Source: Candidatus Levyibacteriota bacterium | Lineage (GTDB): Bacteria > Patescibacteriota > Microgenomatia > Levybacterales > UBA12049 | NCBI GenBank assembly: GCA_003173895.1 | Contig: PJMG01000010.1 | Location: forward strand, 1 to 33,942 | Direction: 5' to 3' | DNA length: 33,942 nt | Part shown: in pieces, positions 29,117-33,942 of the stretch | Layout of the letters: the number at the start of each line of letters is the position of its first letter | Numbering within the stretch: the first letter of the stretch is position 1 | The notes under the pieces: model-generated | Seen by the model: the letters and a program-made list of their open reading frames with translations, nothing else | Databases searched by the model: none | Told to the model about the DNA's origin: nothing | Position numbers and translations under genes: made by a program

Positions 29117-29410
29117 ATGAAAATTGATATTAAAAAATTAGCAAAACTAGCTAATATTCCACTTAAAAAAGATGAAGAGGAAAAACTAGAAAAACAACTA
29201 GAAGAAACTCTTAAATATATAGAAAGTTTAAATAAGATTGATACTTCCAAAACTTCAGAGACTAATGAAGTGACAGATTTAAAAAATGTTTTTAGAGAAG
29301 ATATCGTTGAACGATCTTTTACTCAAGAAGAAGCTCTAAAAAATGCTAAGCACACATATAATGGATTTTTCGTCGTAAAAGCTGTTTTAAGTGAGGAGAT
29401 GACTAGTTAA
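29117..29410 (+). CDS. gatC: Asp-tRNA(Asn)/Glu-tRNA(Gln) amidotransferase subunit C
   Basis: A protein of 97 residues: MKIDIKKLAKLANIPLKKDEEEKLEKQLEETLKYIESLNKID is the helical GatC N-terminus, then the extended VFREDIVERSFTQEEALKNA, and a C-terminal GFFVVKAVL close to the usual 'ffkVPkvle'. GatC wraps around the GatA-GatB interface and stabilises the complex. The start at 29117 is chosen from the -10 box six bases upstream. It ends one base before gatA. Confidence 0.94.
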   Translation: MKIDIKKLAKLANIPLKKDEEEKLEKQLEETLKYIESLNKIDTSKTSETNEVTDLKNVFREDIVERSFTQEEALKNAKHTYNGFFVVKAVLSEEMTS

Positions 29411-29411
29411 T

Positions 29412-30821
29412 ATGGAATTACATGATTTAACTATTACACAAACTAAAAAGGCACTTTTAGATCGGGAAATCTCAGCAGTGGAATTAACTAAATTATATAT
29501 AGAGAGAATTAAAAGTTTAGATGAAAAATTTAATTCATTTGTTACTACCACTTTTGATAAAGCGTTAGAATTGGCTAGAGAAGCGGATAATAAAATTACT
29601 CAAGGAATGAATTTGCCTTTATTAGGTATGCCTTTAGCTATAAAGGATAATTTTTGTACTCAAGAGATTAGAACCACAGCTTCTAGTTTCGTTCTAGAGG
29701 ATTTCATTCCTACATATAATTCTACTGTGGCTCAGAAATTATTTGATGCCGGAATTGTTTTATTGGGTAAAACCAATATGGATGCGTGGGCACATGGCTC
29801 TAGTACTGAAACTTCAGATTTTGGTAGCACCAAAAATCCCTGGGATTTGACTAGATTACCAGGTGGTTCTTCTGGAGGATCTGCAGCCGCAGTAGCTTCG
29901 GATGAAGTGCTGGCGGCTATTGGTTCAGAAACCGCAGGTTCTGTTCGTGGTCCAGCTAGCTGGTGTGGAATCGTGGGTTTGAAACCTACTTATGGTAGAG
30001 TTAGCCGTTTCGGAGTCGTAGCCATGGGCTCATCTTTAGACTCACCTGGACCCATGACTAAAACTGTAGAAGATGCAGCTTTACTCCTAGAAGTTCTGGC
30101 GGGAAAAGACCCTAAAGATGCTACTACTTCTGATCATCCGGTTAAAAAATATTCTCAAGGTTTAAAAGATAAAAAGATGATGACCATTGGTATTTCTGAT
30201 GAATATTTTGAAAACGCAGAAAAAGAAATAGGAGAAAAAGTTAATGAAGCAATAAAGCTTTTAGAAAAACTAGGACATAAGATAAAAAAAATAAAATTAT
30301 TTAATCCTAAATATGCTATAGATGTATACACTATTCTTATGCGCTCTGAGGTCTCTTCTAATTTAGCCCGCTATGATGGGATAAGATATGGATTTGGTAG
30401 AGATAGATTTGGCGAAGAAGCTAAAAGAAGGATCATGCTAGGAACTTATACTTTATCTTCTGGATATTATGATGCATATTATAAAAAAGCACAGAAAGTG
30501 AGAACGCTTATTATTGAAGATTTTAAAAATGCATTTAAAGAAGTGGATGTGATAATTGGTCCTACTCTTCCTAGTGTGGCACCAAAAATTGGTTCAACTG
30601 CTAATAATCCTATGTTTGGTGAAATGGCTGATATTTTAGTTGAACCATCATCTATAGCGGGTCTTTGTGGAATAAATATGCCAGTGGGATTTGATTCTCA
30701 AAGTTTGCCAGTTGGTATGCAAATAATAGGAAATCAATTTGCAGAAGAAACAATCTTAAATTTAGCTTATCAATACGAAAAAGAAACGCAGTTTTGGAGA
30801 GAAAAACCAAAAATAAAATGA
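29412..30821 (+). CDS. gatA: Asp-tRNA(Asn)/Glu-tRNA(Gln) amidotransferase subunit A
   Basis: A protein of 469 residues of the amidase signature family. The catalytic triad is visible: Lys78 in PLAIKDNF, the cis-Ser in LPGGSSGGSAAAVAS (about 153), and the nucleophile Ser177 in GSETAGSVRGPASWCG. GatA releases ammonia from glutamine for GatB, giving Gln-tRNA and/or Asn-tRNA from the misacylated forms. Conserved GLKPTYGRVSRFGVVAMGSSLDSPGPM follows. Length is normal. It is coupled to gatC. An 80-base palindromic repeat separates it from gatB. Confidence 0.97.
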   Translation: MELHDLTITQTKKALLDREISAVELTKLYIERIKSLDEKFNSFVTTTFDKALELAREADNKITQGMNLPLLGMPLAIKDNFCTQEIRTTASSFVLEDFIPTYNSTVAQKLFDAGIVLLGKTNMDAWAHGSSTETSDFGSTKNPWDLTRLPGGSSGGSAAAVASDEVLAAIGSETAGSVRGPASWCGIVGLKPTYGRVSRFGVVAMGSSLDSPGPMTKTVEDAALLLEVLAGKDPKDATTSDHPVKKYSQGLKDKKMMTIGISDEYFENAEKEIGEKVNEAIKLLEKLGHKIKKIKLFNPKYAIDVYTILMRSEVSSNLARYDGIRYGFGRDRFGEEAKRRIMLGTYTLSSGYYDAYYKKAQKVRTLIIEDFKNAFKEVDVIIGPTLPSVAPKIGSTANNPMFGEMADILVEPSSIAGLCGINMPVGFDSQSLPVGMQIIGNQFAEETILNLAYQYEKETQFWREKPKIK

Positions 30822-30840
30822 TTAAAAATTGGTGATAAAA

Positions 30841-30920
30841 ATGAGATTGCTTCGTCGTTTGCTGATGCAAACTTCTCGCAACGACGTCGCGAGGGAACGA
30901 AGTAACCGTGGCGATCTCAT
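30841..30920. repeat. 80-base REP-like palindrome between gatA and gatB
   Basis: The ends ATGAGATTGC (30841-30850) and GCGATCTCAT (30911-30920) pair with one wobble. Inside, GTTTGC-TGAT-GCAAAC forms a hairpin, and TTCGT...ACGAA pair as well. It is related in sequence to the element inside murT. Confidence 0.8.
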
Positions 30921-30944
30921 ATAAGTTATTCCAATTAAAAAATT

Positions 30945-32324
30945 ATGAAAAATAAATACATCCCTGTCATAGGTCTAGAAGTACATGTAGAATTAAAAAC
31001 TAAATCCAAGATGTTTTGTGGATGTGATGCTTCATATTTTGGGGAAGAACCTAATTCTCATACCTGTCCAGTTTGTTTAGGTTTACCGGGAGCGCTTCCA
31101 GTTCCTAATAAAAAAGCTATTGAATGGTGTTTGAAAATCGGGATGGCGCTAAACTGTAAAATTCCTTTAGTTTCTAAATTTGATCGAAAAAATTATTTTT
31201 ATCCAGATTTAGCTAAAGGTTATCAAATAAGCCAATATGATCAACCTTTCGCAGAAAACGGATGGATTGAATTAACACTTAAAGATGAAAAAAAGAAAAA
31301 AGTCAGAATTCGTAGAGTACATATGGAAGAAGACACAGGGAAATTGCTACATGAAACAATAAATGGTGAGAAAGTAAGTTTAATAGATTTTAATAGATCA
31401 GGAGTTCCATTAGTTGAGATAGTAACAGAACCGGATTTTGAATCAGCTGAAGAAGTGAAGGCTTACCTAAAAAAACTACAACAAATTATTCGTTATCTAG
31501 AAGTCTCAGATGCTGATATGGAAAAAGGACAAATGAGATTAGAACCGAATATATCATTGAGGGAATTTAGAATTCAGAATTCAGAATTCAGAATTGATGA
31601 GAATTTACCCTCATATAAAGTTGAGGTTAAAAATATTAATTCATTTAATTTCGTAGAAGACGCTATAGAATTTGAAATAAAAAGACAAAGTAAAATTTTA
31701 GATGAGGGAAAATTACCAACTCAAGAGACTCGCGGTTGGAATGAAGATCGAAAAGAATCTGTGTCCCAAAGGTCTAAAGAAGATGCTATGGATTATCGTT
31801 ATTTTCCAGAACCAGATATACCACCAATCAAGTGGAAGCAAGAACAAGTTGATAACCTAAAGTCTCAAATGCCAGAATTACCGGATGTAAAAATTGAAAG
31901 ATATGTTAAAGATTATGGAGTAACTTATTATAACGCAGAAATCATAGCTCGTGAGAAAAAATTAGCAGAATTTTTTGAAAAAACAATTGAAGTTTGTGAA
32001 GAATTAAAAAATAAGAAAGAAAATAGCTTAGATTATAAAACTATTACTAACTGGATAATAAATAAAAAAATAGATCCAGAAAAAATTCTTCCAGCAGAAT
32101 TTGTCACCGAAATTCTAAAAGCAACTAAAGTTGAAGGAATTGATGAAGCAGAATTAGAAAGTATACTTAAAAAAATTATTGATGGAAATGAAAAAGTGGT
32201 TAATGATTATAAATCTGGTAAAGAAAATGCCATTATGTTTTTAGTAGGTCAAGCTATGAGAGAGTTAAAAGGAAAAGTAAAAGCAGATGAAGTAAAAGAA
32301 AAATTGCAAGATTTATTAAAGTAA
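30945..32324 (+). CDS. gatB: Asp-tRNA(Asn)/Glu-tRNA(Gln) amidotransferase subunit B
   Basis: A protein of 459 residues: IPVIGLEVHVELKTKSKMFCGC begins the cradle domain, with zinc-site Cys pairs CGC and CPVC. Then LPGALPVPNKKAIEW, KFDRKNYFYPDLAKGYQISQYDQP, HMEEDTGKL, DFNRSGVPLVEIVTEPD, and a C-terminal YqeY-like tail. GatB activates the Glu- or Asp-tRNA carboxylate and transfers ammonia. Between NISLR and PSYKVEVKNINSFNFV, where homologues are short, lies EFRIQNSEFRIDENL, encoded by a 7-base tandem repeat. Confidence 0.97.
   Translation: MKNKYIPVIGLEVHVELKTKSKMFCGCDASYFGEEPNSHTCPVCLGLPGALPVPNKKAIEWCLKIGMALNCKIPLVSKFDRKNYFYPDLAKGYQISQYDQPFAENGWIELTLKDEKKKKVRIRRVHMEEDTGKLLHETINGEKVSLIDFNRSGVPLVEIVTEPDFESAEEVKAYLKKLQQIIRYLEVSDADMEKGQMRLEPNISLREFRIQNSEFRIDENLPSYKVEVKNINSFNFVEDAIEFEIKRQSKILDEGKLPTQETRGWNEDRKESVSQRSKEDAMDYRYFPEPDIPPIKWKQEQVDNLKSQMPELPDVKIERYVKDYGVTYYNAEIIAREKKLAEFFEKTIEVCEELKNKKENSLDYKTITNWIINKKIDPEKILPAEFVTEILKATKVEGIDEAELESILKKIIDGNEKVVNDYKSGKENAIMFLVGQAMRELKGKVKADEVKEKLQDLLK
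31569..31595 (+). repeat. 7-base tandem repeat inside gatB
   Basis: The unit AGAATTC is repeated 3.9 times. It encodes FRIQNSEFRI in frame. A change of one unit would shift the frame; three units equal seven codons. Confidence 0.85.
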
Positions 32325-32396
32325 TATTTTGTTCTATTGTTTTGTTTAATAGATTCTATATAAAATAAATATACTTAAGGATAGTTTAGCTATCGA

Positions 32397-32425
32397 AACC
32401 CTTCGACTTTGCTCAGGGTTATAAT
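32397..32425 (+). promoter_or_regulatory. REP-like hairpin joined to the dnaE -10 box
   Basis: AACCC (32397-32401) pairs with GGGTT (32416-32420) around a CTTCGACTTTGCTCA-type repeat core. The last T begins TATAAT (32420-32425), which is five bases before the dnaE ATG. A second small stem, GATAG-TTTAG-CTATC, lies at about 32380-32394. Confidence 0.5.
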
Positions 32426-32430
32426 AAAAT

Positions 32431-33942
32431 ATGGCTGATTTTGTACATCTTCATAACCACAGCGAATATTCACTTCTAGATGGACTTTCAAAAATAAAAA
32501 AAATGGTAACTCAAGCTAAAGCATTAGGTATGAAATCTTTAGCTATTACAGATCATGGATCTATGTATGGAGTTATTTATTTTTATAAAGAATGTGTGGC
32601 TCAAGAGATAAAACCTATTATTGGCTGTGAAATTTATATTGTCTCTGGATCGAGATTTGAAAAAAATGATAATAATTATAACCATTTAATATTGCTAGCA
32701 GAAAATAATGAGGGTTATAAAAATTTAATGCGTATAGTTTCAGCTGCTAATTTAGAAGGTTATTACTATAAACCTCGCTGTGATTTAGAGCTCCTTCGTA
32801 AGTATTCTAAGGGTATTATTTGTTTATCAGCCTGTGTAAATGGTTTTGTCTCAGATCCATTACTAGCAAATCAGGAAAAAGAAGCAGAAAGAAGGGCTAA
32901 AGCGCTTTCGGAAATTTTTGGGCCAGATCATTTTTATTTAGAACTTCAAAAACATTTAAAGGTGCCACCTCAAGAAACTTTAAATCCTAAGTTAATTGAG
33001 TTATCTAAAAAATTGGGTATTCCTCTGGTTGCTACTAATGATAATCACTATACATTTAAAGACGACGCACAGGCACAGGAAGTTTTACTATGTATTCAGA
33101 CTCAAACTACTTTAACTGACACCAGTCGTAAGCTGTCGATGATAGATTCTCCAGATTTTTATATGAAAAGTCCCGAAGAAATGTCAGAACTTTTTATCGA
33201 TCAGCCTACTGCTATTTCTAACACTTTAAAAATTGCAGATATGTGTAATGTAGAGATAACTCTAGGGAAATGGAAAATGCCTAGATTTGACGTTCCTGAA
33301 GGGAAAACAGCAGCAGAATTTTTACGAGAAAAAGTTTATGAGGGAATGGAATTTAGGTATAAACCAGTGAGGGAAGAAGTAAAAAACAGAGTGGAATATG
33401 AATTGGATATTATTATTAAAAAAGGTTATGAAACATATTTCTTAGTAGTCTCAGATTTCGTTAATTGGGCTAAAGATAATGGAATTAGTGTAGGGCCAGG
33501 TCGTGGTTCAGCTGCTGGATCTGTAGTTTCATATTGCTTAAAAATAACAGACGTTGAGCCATTTTTCTTTAAACTTCCATTTGAGCGTTTCCTAAATCCA
33601 CTTAGGCCTTCAGCTCCGGATATTGATTTAGATTTCGCAGATATCAGACGCGATGATGTTATAGCTTATGTGACTAAAAGATACGGTGCTGATAAGGTAG
33701 CGCAAATTATCACTTTTGGAACTATGGAAGCTAAAGGTTCAGTGCGAGATGTAGGTCGTGTATTAGGCATGCCGTATGCCGGGCCTGACAGAATTTCTAA
33801 AATGATTCCTCTTGGTTGGCAAGGTCATGCTATGACTTTAGATAATGCACTCTCTCAGAGTCCTGATTTAAAAATGGCCTACGATACCGAGCCAGAAACT
33901 AAAAAGCTCATTAATTTGGCTAAGAAAATAGAAGGAGTAGCT
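32431..33942 (+). CDS. dnaE: DNA polymerase III alpha subunit, 3'-truncated by window edge
   Basis: The frame runs from the ATG at 32431 to the last base of the window, 504 codons. The N-terminal PHP domain opens FVHLHNHSEYSLLDG and continues with SLAITDHGSMYG, IIGCEIYI and ATNDNHYT. The polymerase core is visible: KKGYETYFLVVSDFVNWAKDN, GISVGPGRGSAAGS, and PDIDLDFAD with two catalytic Asp. This is the replicative polymerase subunit. About half to 60 percent of a typical DnaE (around 1,100 residues) is present; the third catalytic Asp and the clamp-binding part lie outside. Confidence 0.97.
   Translation, partial: MADFVHLHNHSEYSLLDGLSKIKKMVTQAKALGMKSLAITDHGSMYGVIYFYKECVAQEIKPIIGCEIYIVSGSRFEKNDNNYNHLILLAENNEGYKNLMRIVSAANLEGYYYKPRCDLELLRKYSKGIICLSACVNGFVSDPLLANQEKEAERRAKALSEIFGPDHFYLELQKHLKVPPQETLNPKLIELSKKLGIPLVATNDNHYTFKDDAQAQEVLLCIQTQTTLTDTSRKLSMIDSPDFYMKSPEEMSELFIDQPTAISNTLKIADMCNVEITLGKWKMPRFDVPEGKTAAEFLREKVYEGMEFRYKPVREEVKNRVEYELDIIIKKGYETYFLVVSDFVNWAKDNGISVGPGRGSAAGSVVSYCLKITDVEPFFFKLPFERFLNPLRPSAPDIDLDFADIRRDDVIAYVTKRYGADKVAQIITFGTMEAKGSVRDVGRVLGMPYAGPDRISKMIPLGWQGHAMTLDNALSQSPDLKMAYDTEPETKKLINLAKKIEGVA

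Noticed and set aside
31569..31595. CRISPR-like repeat in gatB
   Set aside because: The repeats are 7 bases long, directly adjacent, have no spacers and lie inside a coding sequence.
1..33942. Recoded UGA (glycine) as in Gracilibacteria and SR1
   Set aside because: UGA ends genes such as murT and several others at expected lengths, and no conserved domain is interrupted by UGA.

Overview
The window is an AT-rich bacterial chromosome segment with standard stop codons. It looks like a reduced-genome Candidate Phyla Radiation (Patescibacteria) member, probably Microgenomates. That placement is an inference from the style of several proteins: a short MurG nucleotide loop (CGGHLTPA), a minimal FtsQ-like protein fused into a small mraY-ftsW-murG-ftsQ-ftsA cluster, L27 without an N-terminal extension, MurT/GatD and GatCAB sets, and many lineage-specific hypothetical proteins. 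No rRNA, CRISPR array, insertion sequence or prophage is visible.

Layout. 1-1634 (+): the 3' part of rplU, then rpmA, a parB-like gene and a 57-residue basic protein. 1677-3306: a CPBP-like membrane protein and signal peptidase I (both -) and tRNA-Val(CAC) (+). 3382-4230 (+): an unknown protein. 4415-9658 (-): the compact division and peptidoglycan operon mraY-ftsW-murG-ftsQ-like-ftsA, with a 230-bp palindrome-rich spacer between murG and ftsQ. 9790-15737: an accessory region with a secreted alpha/beta hydrolase, several hypotheticals, a histidine phosphatase paired with a stand-alone LigD-type 3'-phosphoesterase, a DUF1761-like membrane protein and small unknowns. 15738-19991: a repeat-rich spacer, tRNA-Gly(CCC), a GT39-type glycosyltransferase, a double-LysM membrane protein, two unknowns and tRNA-Asp(GTC). 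20093-25798 (+): PolX, LemA, HtpX, then the overlapping murT-gatD pair for lipid II amidation. 25792-28997: hypotheticals (one apparently frameshifted) and a tRNA-dihydrouridine synthase. 29117-33942 (+): gatC-gatA-gatB, then dnaE running off the right edge.

Functional links. MraY, FtsW and MurG make and use lipid II, MurT/GatD amidate it, and FtsA and the FtsQ-like protein belong to the divisome. LysM, LemA, HtpX, LepB and the secreted hydrolase are envelope functions. GatCAB supplies Gln-tRNA and/or Asn-tRNA by transamidation. PolX and DnaE are DNA polymerases.

Four signals stand out. (1) A TATAAT-like box lies 5-10 bases before the start codon of nearly every operon-leading gene, often with a -35 box at 16-18 bases. 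This predicts leaderless or almost leaderless mRNAs and corrects several starts. (2) Palindromic REP-like repeats lie between genes and also sit in frame inside murG, murT, gatD and probably gatB. (3) Two diverged copies of a rod-shaped ~100-base element (2422-2526 and 22451-22547) keep the same fold by compensating changes in their stems, so they may be an undescribed structured RNA or structured repeat. (4) A one-base frameshift in a run of A at 26577-26581 splits a gene whose own near-leaderless promoter marks its original start.
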